From Oscillatoriales cyanobacterium (GTDB taxonomy: Bacteria; Cyanobacteriota; Cyanobacteriia; Cyanobacteriales; Laspinemataceae): DNA of 64,000 nucleotides. The notes beneath the pieces were generated by a model that worked only from the letters and a program-made list of their open reading frames with translations, was not told the DNA's origin and made no database searches. Below are positions 31,396 through 41,654 of the stretch, one piece after another. Where the stretch lies: contig JAABRM010000014.1 in assembly GCA_011390955.1 (NCBI GenBank), positions 1 through 64,000 on the forward strand. The letters are read 5' to 3'. Made by a program: the position numbers and the translations under genes. Every line of letters starts with the position of its first letter. Positions within the stretch are counted from its first letter, which is position 1.

Positions 31396-32886
31396 ATGAA
31401 TTTATATACAACAGAACAAGAGCCTCCCGATATTTATCGCGGATTTGAACGGGTTTTAATCGAACAGCAAAGAGTTGATAAGGCGTTGGAAGTATCAGAA
31501 CAAGGAAGAGCAAAAGGATTTGTGGATTTTTTGACCAACCATTTATCCATGCGATCGCCTTTTTTGCCATCGGTTTCCCCCCTGAGTATTTATCAAATTA
31601 AACAAATTGCTAAATCTCAGGCATCGACTTTAGTAGAATATTCCCTGATTTATGATTACAACAAATTTTATCAGGGGAACTCTAGTCACTGGGGAATGCA
31701 TGATATTTACGCTTATGCAACCGAATTACTGATTTGGGTGGTTTCACCGAACGGTAAAATTTGGTTTCAAGAAGTTGACTTAAAACTTTTACTGGAAGAA
31801 TATCAGACTTCTTTAGCTAATTTAGTCAGGACAGTTAGAGAGGCGATCGCGGTCGGGGAAGACTACTTATCCACGCTGCCCGCCAGTTTTCGCCGCTATT
31901 CCTTGGATGAACAACTACAACTACTTTATCAGTTTCTCATTGAGCCGATCGCGGATTGGTTGCCGACTAATCCGACCTCACGAGTGACAATTATTCCCCA
32001 AGATTTCCTATTTTTGCTGCCCTTTGGCGCTCTAAAAGATCGAAATGGCCAATATTTGCTAGAAAAACATACCTTACTCAGTACACCAAGTTTGCAGGTA
32101 CTAGAATTAGTTAAGAAAAGACAAAAACAAACATTTGCTCGGATGGATTTGCCCGGAGATGAAGCAGTCACTACTCCTTTAAACCCAAAGACAACTTTAA
32201 CCGGCGATCGCGATCCGGATCCCAGTGCCAAATTACCCCTAAATCTTTATCCCGCATTAGTCGTGGGCAATCCCACAATGCCCGGTTTTTCCCTGCACTT
32301 TGGGGAAGCACCGGTCTATATGACTCGCTTACCGGGGGCAGAAATGGAAGCCAAAGCGGTGGCTGAAGTCCTCAAGGTCGTCCCCCTAACCAATGATGCC
32401 GCTACACGACAAGTAGTTTTGGCCCAAATGCCCCAGGCGAAAATTATTCACTTAGCCACTCATGGTTGCCTGGGTGCCTCAGAATGCATGGAAGGAGTCG
32501 TGGCATTAGCGCCAAGTGAATCAGGGAAAAATGGTTTTTTGACCTTGGGAGATATTTTTCAGTTGAGTTGCGATCGGCACCAATTGCCCTTAAGGGCGGA
32601 TCTTGTGTGTTTAAGTGGCTGCGATATTTCCCGGGGTCAAATTTGGGGCGACGGGGTTTTCCGCATTTCCCAGGCTTTTTTAATCGCGGGAACCAGCACA
32701 TTAATCATCTCTCTCTGGTTGCCCCCGACCGACTCCAGTCCCATACTGATGAAACAGTTCTATCAAGATTTTCAAGCCACGGGAGACAAAGCCCAATCTT
32801 TACGTCAAGCCATGCTCGTCACCAAGCAAAAATTCCCAGAACCGAAATATTGGGCAGGATTTACCCTCTTTGGTTTTGGCGGATAA
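31396..32886 (+). CDS. CHAT-domain protein (caspase-like), N-terminally short
   Basis: A 496-residue CHAT protein. The N-terminal ~60 residues (YRGFERVLIEQQRVDKALEVSEQGRAKGFVDFL) are what normally ends a long TPR array. The CHAT protease-like domain follows with the dyad His356 (HLATHGCLG) and Cys409 (CLSGCDISRGQ), and ends ...KYWAGFTLFGFGG as usual. CHAT domains are caspase-clan peptidases; several act in bacterial programmed death or defence. Without the TPR sensor the gene may be truncated or use a separate sensor. It lies near two hemagglutinin-type exported proteins, a frequent cyanobacterial association. Confidence 0.85.
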   Translation: MNLYTTEQEPPDIYRGFERVLIEQQRVDKALEVSEQGRAKGFVDFLTNHLSMRSPFLPSVSPLSIYQIKQIAKSQASTLVEYSLIYDYNKFYQGNSSHWGMHDIYAYATELLIWVVSPNGKIWFQEVDLKLLLEEYQTSLANLVRTVREAIAVGEDYLSTLPASFRRYSLDEQLQLLYQFLIEPIADWLPTNPTSRVTIIPQDFLFLLPFGALKDRNGQYLLEKHTLLSTPSLQVLELVKKRQKQTFARMDLPGDEAVTTPLNPKTTLTGDRDPDPSAKLPLNLYPALVVGNPTMPGFSLHFGEAPVYMTRLPGAEMEAKAVAEVLKVVPLTNDAATRQVVLAQMPQAKIIHLATHGCLGASECMEGVVALAPSESGKNGFLTLGDIFQLSCDRHQLPLRADLVCLSGCDISRGQIWGDGVFRISQAFLIAGTSTLIISLWLPPTDSSPILMKQFYQDFQATGDKAQSLRQAMLVTKQKFPEPKYWAGFTLFGFGG

Positions 32887-33116
32887 CACCTTTCTCCTTC
32901 CCTGGTTCTACTTAGGAAGAAAGTGAATATTGTTAATCAATAATCAATCATAAATAATCAATCATAAATAATCATAAATTATGACTTGTTATTGATTATT
33001 TGTTATTTGTTATTTGCCCTGGAGATCAAATTGGCCATAAACCAGCCGAAAATTGTAACTTGTGTTAGCATCGGGGGAAAACCTACTTTTAAGACCCCTA
33101 AAATTAAGCAAAATCA

Positions 33117-33623
33117 ATGAGTAAGGTTCTCGTTCTTAACGCTTCTTACGAGCCGCTCAATATCACCAACTGGCGAAGAGCGGTGGTTTTATTGCTCAAA
33201 GGCAAAGCCGAGCAACTTGAACATAACGGCAAATATATCTATGCTGAATTTCCCCTGCCTACGGTCATTCGGCTGCGTCAATACGTCCGACTGCCCTACA
33301 AAGAGATCCCCCTGACTCGTCGAAATATATATTACCGAGATCATCATACTTGTCAATACTGTGGATATTCTGGGGATAACCTAACTCTGGATCACGTCCT
33401 GCCGCGATCGCGTCATGGTGGAGATACCTGGGAAAATTTGGTGACTGCTTGCATTCGTTGCAATGTCAAAAAAGGAAACCGCACCCCCCAAGAAGCCAAT
33501 ATGCCTCTGGCCCATCATCCCCGCAAACCGCACAGCAGCCTCTACTTTGAAGTCACAAGATATGTCACGAGTGGCTTGCATCAAGAGTGGAAAAAATATG
33601 TGATTGGCAGTGAAAACCCCTAG
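33117..33623 (+). CDS. HNH endonuclease
   Basis: A 168-residue protein widespread in cyanobacteria. The N-terminal part VLVLNASYEPLNITNWRRAVVLLLKGKAE leads to an HNH domain: zinc pairs CQYCG and CIRC, catalytic LTLDHVLPRSRHGGDTWENLVTAC. The fold cuts DNA in restriction, homing and repair settings; this compact type has no assigned role. A terminator overlaps its stop codon. Confidence 0.9.
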   Translation: MSKVLVLNASYEPLNITNWRRAVVLLLKGKAEQLEHNGKYIYAEFPLPTVIRLRQYVRLPYKEIPLTRRNIYYRDHHTCQYCGYSGDNLTLDHVLPRSRHGGDTWENLVTACIRCNVKKGNRTPQEANMPLAHHPRKPHSSLYFEVTRYVTSGLHQEWKKYVIGSENP

Positions 33624-33650
33624 CATGAATTCAAGTGCTAGGGGTTTTTT
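33613..33650 (+). terminator. Rho-independent terminator overlapping HNH stop codon
   Basis: AAAACCCCTAGCA (33613-33625) pairs with TGCTAGGGGTTTT (33636-33648), followed by TTG. The TAG stop (33621-33623) lies within the 5' arm, and the A-run on the left would let it act in both directions. Confidence 0.9.
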
Positions 33651-33797
33651 GTTTACTCTTTTGTCATGGGTCATCCTAATACCATTGACAAAAATTCATG
33701 CAACTTCTTTGGGCGCGGCGGCTTGCGCCCAAATAAACCTTATAATTGTAGCAAATTTTTTTAAAATTGGTATAAGAACCTCTCTCCTCTCTCCTCT

Positions 33798-36074
33798 CTA
33801 ACGTCCTTGACAGGGAACCAATACCCCAGAGTTTCTATACTCTGGTGAAACCGCCACTAATTCCACCACTCCATTAGCACCAATCAGCCAATTATTTGCC
33901 TCAACAATTGGCGAGTTAATGCTGGCGACAATATCCCCACCCATGAAACGATAAACCTGGCCAAAACTATCAGAAACTTGGCCAAAATATTGTAAATCTT
34001 GCCAAATTGTGTAACCGGGAACGGAATTTGCGGGAGCTTCGGGAATCCCACCTCGTCCAACCACCGTAAAAGAATTTCCTCTTGCCGCAGCACATCCCAT
34101 TTCAACTTGACTCTCTGGGTGATTGACTCGTTCAGAAAGTTTGACTAACCCTGTAGTCGGATTTACCGCTGGATTATTAATCGTCACCGTCCCGGATAAG
34201 CCAAACTCAGAAGACGCCGTAATATCACTATTTATGGTTAATTCTTTTCTAAATTCCGTGCCAAAAATGCCTTGAGTATTAATGTTGATTTGGCCGCCAC
34301 TGCCTTCAAAAGCATTGGCCACGATATCACTATTTTCTAAAGCTACCACCGTAGCCGCACTGATGGCAATATTCCCGCCATTGCCCGTCCCACCAGCTTC
34401 GGTACTAATTTCGCTGCGATCGCGCATGATTAGTTCTTCTCGGACATTTAAATTGATATTTCCGCCGTTACCGAATGTCGTATTCGCTGTAATACTTCCT
34501 TGATTCTCCAGAATAATACTATGGGCATTAATGCTAACACTGCCTCCTTCTCCCAAACCGGCATTAATCCCCTCGATTTCTCCTTGATTTTTTACGGTTA
34601 ATCGATTAGTATTAATCACAATTGTCCCAGCGCTTCCTGTAGCCTCTTCACTGCCTAAAACTGTTATGCCACTTCGCCCAGATATCGGGTTAGTGCCGGA
34701 AATATCTACAGATTCTGAAGCATGAACAATTATATCTCCAGCATTGCCAACCGGATTTAAAATTGCCGAAGAAATTAACCCGCCATCTTCGACGATCAAA
34801 CGTTTAGTATCGATCGTAATAGAGTTGCTGCTACCAGTGCCTTCCGGGTTGCCTTCATTGCCGATAAATGCAAACAATTCTCCGTCGGGTTTATTTACCC
34901 TCATTTCTACAGATTCTCTGGCATTAATAATTAAATTTCCGGCATCACCCGCGCCGAAACTGCCTACGGAAATTACCGCCCCATCTTCTAACAATAATCT
35001 CCCGGTGTCGATGATGAGAGTACCCCCATCAGAACTCGCCCCGATATCGACTTCATTTAATATAGAACTGGGAAAATCTAAGGAACTAACTCCGCGAATA
35101 ATTACAGAATCTACAGCTTTAATAATAATGGCACCACTGGCTAATCCTCCCAAGGGATTGGCCGCTACGACTGCCCCATCATATAATAAAATTGATTGTC
35201 CTTGGATTTGAATATCTCCCCCTCTTTGTCCCCCCGCATCAATGGATGCCCCTTGCAATAGTTGAATATTTTGGAAATTTTTGACTTGGCTATAATCGGC
35301 AGTCCAACCATTAGTAACCGGGATTAAATTAACGGTGTTATTTTCGCCAACACTGCCTAACTCTACCCGACCGCCTCTGGTGGTGAGATGACCGCCTTGA
35401 AAGTTAATTTCTCCGCCGATTAAGGCTATGGTGCTATTGGGCGAAACTTCAATGCCTACTGGGCGATCGCCAAATAAAGGTCTATAGCTATCATCATACA
35501 CAATCTTATTTTCCGATCCTTGGACTTGGATGCTGCCCGGGTTTGAGCCAAACTGTAAACCGATGGGAACATTGACCGTTAGTAGCGAGCTAATTTCCGG
35601 ATTTTTGGCACTAAAAAATGTGCTATCATTAAATAAGATGCTCTCAGCGGTACTGGCAATAAATGAACCCCCGATCGCTAATTGGGCATTGGGGCCGAAG
35701 GATATGCCATTGGGATTGATTAAAAATAAGTTAGCATTGCCATTAGCCCGAATTAATCCGTCAATCTGGGCAATATTTGCTCCGGTAATTCGGGTAATAA
35801 TATTATTGATGGTATTTGCATTGTTGAAATAGGCTTCATTTCCCGTGGGTAGAGAAAATTCTTGGAAGCTATGAAATAGGTTTTGCCCCGCAGTGGTGCC
35901 GCCGTCAATGGTGAATATGTCACCATTTTGTTGCACTTGGGAATTATTCGGTAGGGTATTATCTGGGATAATTTGCGCGATCGCCTGGGAATTGCTGCTA
36001 AAAACTGGCCAAAAAACTAAAGCGGAAAACACTAAGGGAATAATTGGAGACTTTTTGGGTTTCATATTCATCAT
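33798..36074 (-). CDS. Exported hemagglutinin-type (TpsA-like) protein, paralog 1
   Basis: A 758-residue secreted protein. A signal peptide (VFSALVFWPVFSSNSQAIA) is followed by the filamentous-hemagglutinin N-terminal (TPS) domain: IIPDNTLPNNSQV, NLFHSFQEFSLP, LFLINPNGISFGPNAQL. The rest is Gly/Asn-rich beta-helix repeats (GNAGDIIVHASESVDISG, GSGGQININTQG). The C-terminal region has a Cys in VEMGCAAARGNSFTVVGRGG, then a conserved end. Such proteins cross the outer membrane through a TpsB partner; none is in the window. It lies 68 bp downstream of a near-identical paralog on the same strand. Confidence 0.87.
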   Translation of the reverse strand: MMNMKPKKSPIIPLVFSALVFWPVFSSNSQAIAQIIPDNTLPNNSQVQQNGDIFTIDGGTTAGQNLFHSFQEFSLPTGNEAYFNNANTINNIITRITGANIAQIDGLIRANGNANLFLINPNGISFGPNAQLAIGGSFIASTAESILFNDSTFFSAKNPEISSLLTVNVPIGLQFGSNPGSIQVQGSENKIVYDDSYRPLFGDRPVGIEVSPNSTIALIGGEINFQGGHLTTRGGRVELGSVGENNTVNLIPVTNGWTADYSQVKNFQNIQLLQGASIDAGGQRGGDIQIQGQSILLYDGAVVAANPLGGLASGAIIIKAVDSVIIRGVSSLDFPSSILNEVDIGASSDGGTLIIDTGRLLLEDGAVISVGSFGAGDAGNLIINARESVEMRVNKPDGELFAFIGNEGNPEGTGSSNSITIDTKRLIVEDGGLISSAILNPVGNAGDIIVHASESVDISGTNPISGRSGITVLGSEEATGSAGTIVINTNRLTVKNQGEIEGINAGLGEGGSVSINAHSIILENQGSITANTTFGNGGNINLNVREELIMRDRSEISTEAGGTGNGGNIAISAATVVALENSDIVANAFEGSGGQININTQGIFGTEFRKELTINSDITASSEFGLSGTVTINNPAVNPTTGLVKLSERVNHPESQVEMGCAAARGNSFTVVGRGGIPEAPANSVPGYTIWQDLQYFGQVSDSFGQVYRFMGGDIVASINSPIVEANNWLIGANGVVELVAVSPEYRNSGVLVPCQGR

Positions 36075-36141
36075 AAGATCGACAAATAAAATTCAAAAAT
36101 CAGGAGATTTTATTTACTGCAAAATTAAGTTAATGCCAAGG

Positions 36142-38454
36142 TTAACGCCGCAACCCGATTTCTTGGTTGCCGCAATTACCAATTGGGGCGATCGCGCCGA
36201 GTGACTCTGATGAAATAGCCACTAATTCCACCGTCCCACCGGCATTGATCTGCCAATTGGTTGCCTCGATCGGAATTGGCGTCCTGGTTGCCAGAAAAAC
36301 CTCACCCATTACAGAAGAAATCTTCCCTGGAGTCCGAGGCAACTGAGAAAAATCTTGTAAATCTTGCCAAATTGTTTGCCACTGAAGTTCGCGGGTAGGA
36401 TCTTCCGGTAAACCACCCCGTCCAGTAATCATAAAAGAACCTCCTCTGCTTGCCGCACATCCGGATTGAACTTGTCCGGTGGGGTCGTTGACTCGTTCGG
36501 AAAGTTTGATTAACCCTCTAGTCGGATTTACCGCTGGATTATTAATCACCACAGTCCCGGATAAGCCAAACTCAGAAGATGCCGTAATATCACTATTTAT
36601 GGTTAATGCTTCTCGAAATTCAGTGCCAAAAATTCCCTGAGTATTAATGTTGATTTGGCCGCCACTTCCGGCAAAAGCATTGGCAACGATATCACTATTT
36701 TCTAAGGCTACTATGGTAGCCGCATTAATGGCAATATTGCCACCATTGCCCGTCCCACCAGCTTCGGTACTAATTTGACCCTGATTGCGTAAGAATAAAC
36801 CATCCCTAACATTTAAATTGATATTTCCGCCATTACCAGAGGCTGTATTCGCTGTAATACTCCCTTGATTTGCCAGCAGAATAGTATTGGCATTAATTGT
36901 CAAGTCACCTCCATCTCCTGAACCAGCGTGTTTGCCGCCAATTATGGCTTGATTTGCCACAACTAAGCGATTAGTATTAATCCAAATACTCCCGGCTACA
37001 TTGGTGGCAATATTATATGCTCTAATAGAAATTTCACTTCCGGCGTTCCAGCCATTCACTCCAGACAATTCTACGGATTCTGAAGCGTTAATAATAATAT
37101 CTCCTCCTCGACCAACTGCGTTAGAATTTCCCACAGCCAATGAACCGCCATCCTCGATAATTAGCCGCTGAGTATTAATGGTCAAAGACCGGCTATTTCC
37201 GGTTCCTTCAAAATTTGCTTCATTCAGTAAATAGCTGGGAATTCCCCCAGTTCTAAATCCTCTTAATTCCACAGATTCTCTGGCATTAACTAGCAATTCG
37301 CCCCCATCTCCACTGCCAAAGGTTCCTACGGAAATCACTCCGCCATTTTCGATTAATAATCTGTCGGTATCGATGGTCATCAAGCCGCCATCAGAACTGG
37401 CGACAATATCTACTTCATTTAATATAGAACTGGGAAATTCTAAGGAATTTACCCCGCTGACAATTACAGCATCAACAGCTTTAATGGTAATAGCGCCACT
37501 GACTAAATCACCCAGGGGATTGCCTGATATTACCGAACCACCATATAATAAAATTGACTGTCCTTGAACTTGAATATCACCCGCTCTTTCTCCACTGGTA
37601 TCTATGGATGCCCCTTGGGATAATTGAATATTTTGGAATGTTTCTACTCCGGTGTAATCCGCTGTCCAACCATTATTAACGGGAACCAATGTAACTAGGT
37701 TATTTCCGCCAACACTACCTAATTCTATCCGACCGCCTCTGGTGGTGAGATGGCCACCCTGAAAGTTAATTTCTCCGCCGATTAAGGCTAAGGTGCTATT
37801 GGGTGAAACTTCTATGCCCACAGGGCGATCGCTAAAAATTGGCCGGAAAGAATCATTATAAACAATGGCATTTTCTGACCCTTGAATTTGAATTTCACCG
37901 GGGTTGGAGCCAAACTGTAAACCGATGGGAACATTGACCGTTAGTAGGGAGCTAATTTCCGGGTTTTTAGCACTAAAACTGCTGCGATCGCTAAATAAGA
38001 TGATCTCAGCGGTACTGGCAATAAATGAACCCCCGATCGCTAATTGGGCATTGGGGCCGAAGGATATACCATTGGGATTGATTAAAAATAAGTTAGCATT
38101 GCCATTAGCGCGAATTAATCCGTCAATATGGGCAGGATTTCCTCCCGTAATTCGGGTGATAATATTATTCATAGTAGTGCTATTATTAAAATAGGCTTCA
38201 TTTCCCGGATTTAGAGAAAATTCTTGGAAGCTATGAAATAGGTTTTGCCCCGCCGTGGTGCCGCCGTCAATGGTGAATATGTCGCCATTTTGTTGCACTT
38301 GGGAATTATTCGGTAGGGTATTATCTGGGATAATTTGCGCGATCGCCAAATTGTCGATCGGGCTCAATTGTAGGATAATTAAACAAGCGCGATAGATTCC
38401 GCATTGACACAAACGCTTAACTTGTTGGCGATCGAGTCTGAGAGTTAAGAACAT
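36142..38454 (-). CDS. Exported hemagglutinin-type (TpsA-like) protein, paralog 2
   Basis: About 770 residues from ATG 38454. The listed longer frame to 38565 would translate an inverted repeat, so I reject that start. A basic N-terminus (MFLTLRLDRQQVKRL) and hydrophobic signal end near NLAIAQ. From IIPDNTLPNNSQV onward the TPS domain and beta-helix repeats match the downstream paralog closely, in blocks identical at DNA level, notably the first ~250 residues and the segment around VVALENSDIVANAF. The C-terminal Cys motif is SGCAASRGGSFMITGRGG. A TpsB transporter gene is absent here. Tandem duplication is evident. Confidence 0.87.
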   Translation of the reverse strand: MFLTLRLDRQQVKRLCQCGIYRACLIILQLSPIDNLAIAQIIPDNTLPNNSQVQQNGDIFTIDGGTTAGQNLFHSFQEFSLNPGNEAYFNNSTTMNNIITRITGGNPAHIDGLIRANGNANLFLINPNGISFGPNAQLAIGGSFIASTAEIILFSDRSSFSAKNPEISSLLTVNVPIGLQFGSNPGEIQIQGSENAIVYNDSFRPIFSDRPVGIEVSPNSTLALIGGEINFQGGHLTTRGGRIELGSVGGNNLVTLVPVNNGWTADYTGVETFQNIQLSQGASIDTSGERAGDIQVQGQSILLYGGSVISGNPLGDLVSGAITIKAVDAVIVSGVNSLEFPSSILNEVDIVASSDGGLMTIDTDRLLIENGGVISVGTFGSGDGGELLVNARESVELRGFRTGGIPSYLLNEANFEGTGNSRSLTINTQRLIIEDGGSLAVGNSNAVGRGGDIIINASESVELSGVNGWNAGSEISIRAYNIATNVAGSIWINTNRLVVANQAIIGGKHAGSGDGGDLTINANTILLANQGSITANTASGNGGNINLNVRDGLFLRNQGQISTEAGGTGNGGNIAINAATIVALENSDIVANAFAGSGGQININTQGIFGTEFREALTINSDITASSEFGLSGTVVINNPAVNPTRGLIKLSERVNDPTGQVQSGCAASRGGSFMITGRGGLPEDPTRELQWQTIWQDLQDFSQLPRTPGKISSVMGEVFLATRTPIPIEATNWQINAGGTVELVAISSESLGAIAPIGNCGNQEIGLRR

Positions 38455-38493
38455 ATTGGTTAAAAAATATATGATCGAAATTACAGGTTTTCT

Positions 38494-38570
38494 CTCTGTG
38501 ACCCTCTGTGCCTCTGTGGTGATAAAGAAATAAAGAATCCCTACCACAGAGTCACAGAGGGTCACAGAGG
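38494..38570. repeat. CTCTGTG inverted repeat
   Basis: CTCTGTGACCCTCTGTG (from 38494) and CACAGAGGGTCACAGAG (to 38569) form an inverted repeat of about 27 bp per arm around a 22-bp centre. A related CCACAAAGACACAGAGG unit occurs at 57134-57200. It lies between the divergent TpsA-2 and putA genes. Confidence 0.85.
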
Positions 38571-38662
38571 AAGTACAATTAATTCGGGAATCAAGTCAGG
38601 AATAATTTAGGCCATCGCCGGTTTCTTGTCTAGTGTTGTCCCATATATTCTAGTGGATACTT

Positions 38663-41647
38663 ATGGTTTTAGAACTCTCGAAAAATAACACGACCTACGA
38701 AACGAAAACTCAAGCAATTGCCAAAGAACTTTTGGCCGCAACTCAGGAAAAACGCTCGTTTTTTGCCCAGTTACAAGACCAAATGCGCTGGGATGATAAG
38801 CTGCTGGATTGGACGATGAGCAACCCTGGGGTACGGGTGCAACTCTTTCGCTTTATTGACTGCCTGCCCGCATTACGCAGTCAGCCGGAAATTGCCCGTC
38901 ACCTGCAAGAGTACCTGACTACAGAAGAAGTAGAGTTACCCGATGCCCTGAAAAAGCTGCTGAGTTTTACTGGGACGGACTCTCCCGCAGGAAAAATGGC
39001 CGCAACTACGGTCGCGACGGCAGTCAAAACCCTGGCACAAAAATATATTTCTGGGGAAAATATTAAGCAATCGATTAAAACCATCGAAGGTCTGCGGAAA
39101 GATAAGATGGCGTTTACGATGGATTTGCTCGGTGAGGCGGTGATTACTGAGTCCGAAGCTCAATTATATTTAAATCGCTATTTGGAATTGATGGATGAGC
39201 TTACCACCATCGCCCAAAAGTGGTCAAAGGTGCCAGAAATTGATGAGGCAGACGGGCAACCGTTGCCGAAAGTCCAAGTATCGGTGAAACTGACGGCTTT
39301 TTATTCTCAGTTTGACCCGGTAGACCCCCAAGGCAGTACGCTGATGGTGAGCGATCGCATTCATACTCTGTTGCGTCATGCCAAAAAAGTCGGGGCAGCA
39401 GTTCACTTTGACATGGAACAGTATGAATATAAGGATATTACCCTGTCGATTCTGAAAAAACTGCTCCTAGAGGAAGAGTATCGCGATCGCACCGATATCG
39501 GCGTCACCTTGCAAGCCTATTTGCGAGATAGCTACAAAGATTTGCAAGATTTAATCGAGTGGGCGAAACAACGGGGCAACCCGATTACCGTGCGCTTGGT
39601 GAAAGGAGCATACTGGGATCAGGAAACGATTAAATCCCAGCAACACCATTGGCCGCAACCCGTGTTTAATGATAAAACCGCCACCGATGCGAACTTTGAG
39701 CGGATGACGGAGTTGTTGATGGAAAATCATCAATATTTATATGCCGCTATTGGTAGCCATAATGTGCGATCGCAGGCTCATGCAATCGCGATCGCCGAAA
39801 CCCTGAATATTCCCCGCCGTCGCTTTGAAATGCAAGTGCTCTACGGCATGGGGGACAAACTGGCTAAAGCCTTAGTCCAACGGGGTTATCGGGTGCGGAT
39901 GTACTGCCCTTACGGGGACTTACTGCCGGGAATGGCTTATTTAATTCGGCGGCTATTAGAAAATACCGCCAATAGTTCTTTCTTGCGCCAAAGCCAAGAA
40001 GACCGACCGATTTCTGAACTATTAGCCGCCCCCATTGTCTCCGAAGCCCAAGTCAAAGAAGAATATCACGGCAAACAAGCATTCCCCAATGCGGCAGATA
40101 CCGATTATGCCAAGAGCGAATTGCGGCAAAAAGCCGAACAAGCCTTAAAAACCGTCCGGCAACAACTGGGTAAGACCTATTCACCGTTGATTAATGGGGA
40201 ATATGTGAAGACTCTGGAAACTGTTGATTCGGTCAACCCTTCCCACTACAGCGAAGTAGTTGGCAAAATCGGCATGATTTCCATTGAACAAGCGGAAAAT
40301 GCCATTCGTGCGGCCAAAGCTGCCTTTCCCGCATGGCGGAAAACTCCCGTCCGGGAACGGGCTGGGGTATTGCGGAAAGCTGCCGAAATTATGGAACAAC
40401 GCCGCCATGAGTTAGTGGCTTGGATGATATTGGAAGCGGGCAAAACCTTACGGCAAGCCGACCCAGAAGTTTCCGAGGCGATCGACTTTTGTCGCTACTA
40501 TGCGGACGAAATGGAACGGTTGGAAGCAGGTTATAACTATGATATTCCCGGAGAAACTAACCGCTATCACTATCAACCCCGTGGCATTTCCGTGATTATT
40601 TCTCCCTGGAATTTCCCCCTAGCCATTCCCGTGGGCATGACCGTGGCTTCCTTGGTCGCCGGAAATTGTACCCTATTAAAACCTGCGGCTGTCACCAGTG
40701 TAATTGCCGCCAAAATTACCGAAATTTTAGTCGAAGCGGGCATTCCTGCCGGGGTGTTCCAATTTGTGCCGGGGAAAGGTTCCACCGTGGGTACTTATAT
40801 GGTGAAACATCCCGAAGTCCACATGATTACTTTTACCGGGTCGCAGGAAGTAGGCAGTCAGATTTATGCAGAAGCCGCGATCTTAGAACCGGGGCAAAAA
40901 CACCTGAAACGGGTGATTGCGGAAATGGGCGGCAAAAATGCGGTGATTGTGGATGAAAGCGCCGACTTGGATCAAGCGGTTGCCGGGGTGGTGGCCTCAG
41001 CTTTTGGTTATAGTGGACAAAAATGTTCTGCTTGTTCGCGGGCGATCGTCTTGGAACCTGTCTACGATGCTTTTGTCACTCGCTTGGTGGAAGCCACGCG
41101 ATCGCTGAATATTGGACCGGGGGAAGCACCCAGTACCCAAGTTGGGCCAACGATCGATGGCAATGCCCAAGCCCGCATTCGCGAATATATCGAACAAGGC
41201 AAACGGGAAGCCACTTTAGCCCTAGAAATGCCCAGCCCTGACAACGGCTATTTTGTTGGCCCGGTGATTTTTAGCGACGTGAAACCTGATGCGGTCATTG
41301 CCCAAGAGGAAATCTTCGGCCCCGTGTTAGCGGTCATGCGGGCAAAAGATTTTTCCGAAGCCTTAGAAATGGCGAATGGGACAAACTACGCTTTAACTGG
41401 GGGCTTATATTCCCGGACTCCTTCCCATATCGACCGGGCAAAAGTGGAGTTTGAAGTGGGAAACCTGTATATTAACCGGGGAATTACCGGGGCGATCGTC
41501 TCTCGGCAACCCTTTGGCGGCTTCAAGCTGTCCGGGGTGGGTTCCAAGGCTGGCGGCCCAGATTACTTGCTGCAATTCCTAGAACCCCGTAATATCACGG
41601 AAAATATTCAACGCCAGGGGTTTGCCCCCATTGAAGGGGTGGAATAA
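38663..41647 (+). CDS. putA: Bifunctional proline dehydrogenase / glutamate semialdehyde dehydrogenase
   Basis: A 994-residue PutA that oxidises proline to glutamate. The FAD proline-dehydrogenase barrel spans roughly 80-450 (HFDMEQYEYKD, RLVKGAYWDQE, IGSHNVRS, LYGMGD). The NAD aldehyde dehydrogenase spans about 500-990, with Glu754 (AEMGGKNAV) and nucleophile Cys788 (SGQKCSACSR). The N-terminal ribbon-helix-helix DNA-binding domain of trifunctional PutA is missing, so it is not self-regulating. The short C-terminal end corresponds to a type-A enzyme. It supports proline as a carbon/nitrogen source or stress turnover. Confidence 0.94.
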   Translation: MVLELSKNNTTYETKTQAIAKELLAATQEKRSFFAQLQDQMRWDDKLLDWTMSNPGVRVQLFRFIDCLPALRSQPEIARHLQEYLTTEEVELPDALKKLLSFTGTDSPAGKMAATTVATAVKTLAQKYISGENIKQSIKTIEGLRKDKMAFTMDLLGEAVITESEAQLYLNRYLELMDELTTIAQKWSKVPEIDEADGQPLPKVQVSVKLTAFYSQFDPVDPQGSTLMVSDRIHTLLRHAKKVGAAVHFDMEQYEYKDITLSILKKLLLEEEYRDRTDIGVTLQAYLRDSYKDLQDLIEWAKQRGNPITVRLVKGAYWDQETIKSQQHHWPQPVFNDKTATDANFERMTELLMENHQYLYAAIGSHNVRSQAHAIAIAETLNIPRRRFEMQVLYGMGDKLAKALVQRGYRVRMYCPYGDLLPGMAYLIRRLLENTANSSFLRQSQEDRPISELLAAPIVSEAQVKEEYHGKQAFPNAADTDYAKSELRQKAEQALKTVRQQLGKTYSPLINGEYVKTLETVDSVNPSHYSEVVGKIGMISIEQAENAIRAAKAAFPAWRKTPVRERAGVLRKAAEIMEQRRHELVAWMILEAGKTLRQADPEVSEAIDFCRYYADEMERLEAGYNYDIPGETNRYHYQPRGISVIISPWNFPLAIPVGMTVASLVAGNCTLLKPAAVTSVIAAKITEILVEAGIPAGVFQFVPGKGSTVGTYMVKHPEVHMITFTGSQEVGSQIYAEAAILEPGQKHLKRVIAEMGGKNAVIVDESADLDQAVAGVVASAFGYSGQKCSACSRAIVLEPVYDAFVTRLVEATRSLNIGPGEAPSTQVGPTIDGNAQARIREYIEQGKREATLALEMPSPDNGYFVGPVIFSDVKPDAVIAQEEIFGPVLAVMRAKDFSEALEMANGTNYALTGGLYSRTPSHIDRAKVEFEVGNLYINRGITGAIVSRQPFGGFKLSGVGSKAGGPDYLLQFLEPRNITENIQRQGFAPIEGVE

Positions 41648-41654
41648 AACCTTA

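Noticed and set aside
38455-38565. Upstream extension of TpsA paralog 2
   Set aside because: It translates a CTCTGTG inverted repeat and lacks signal-peptide character; ATG 38454 gives a plausible signal peptide.
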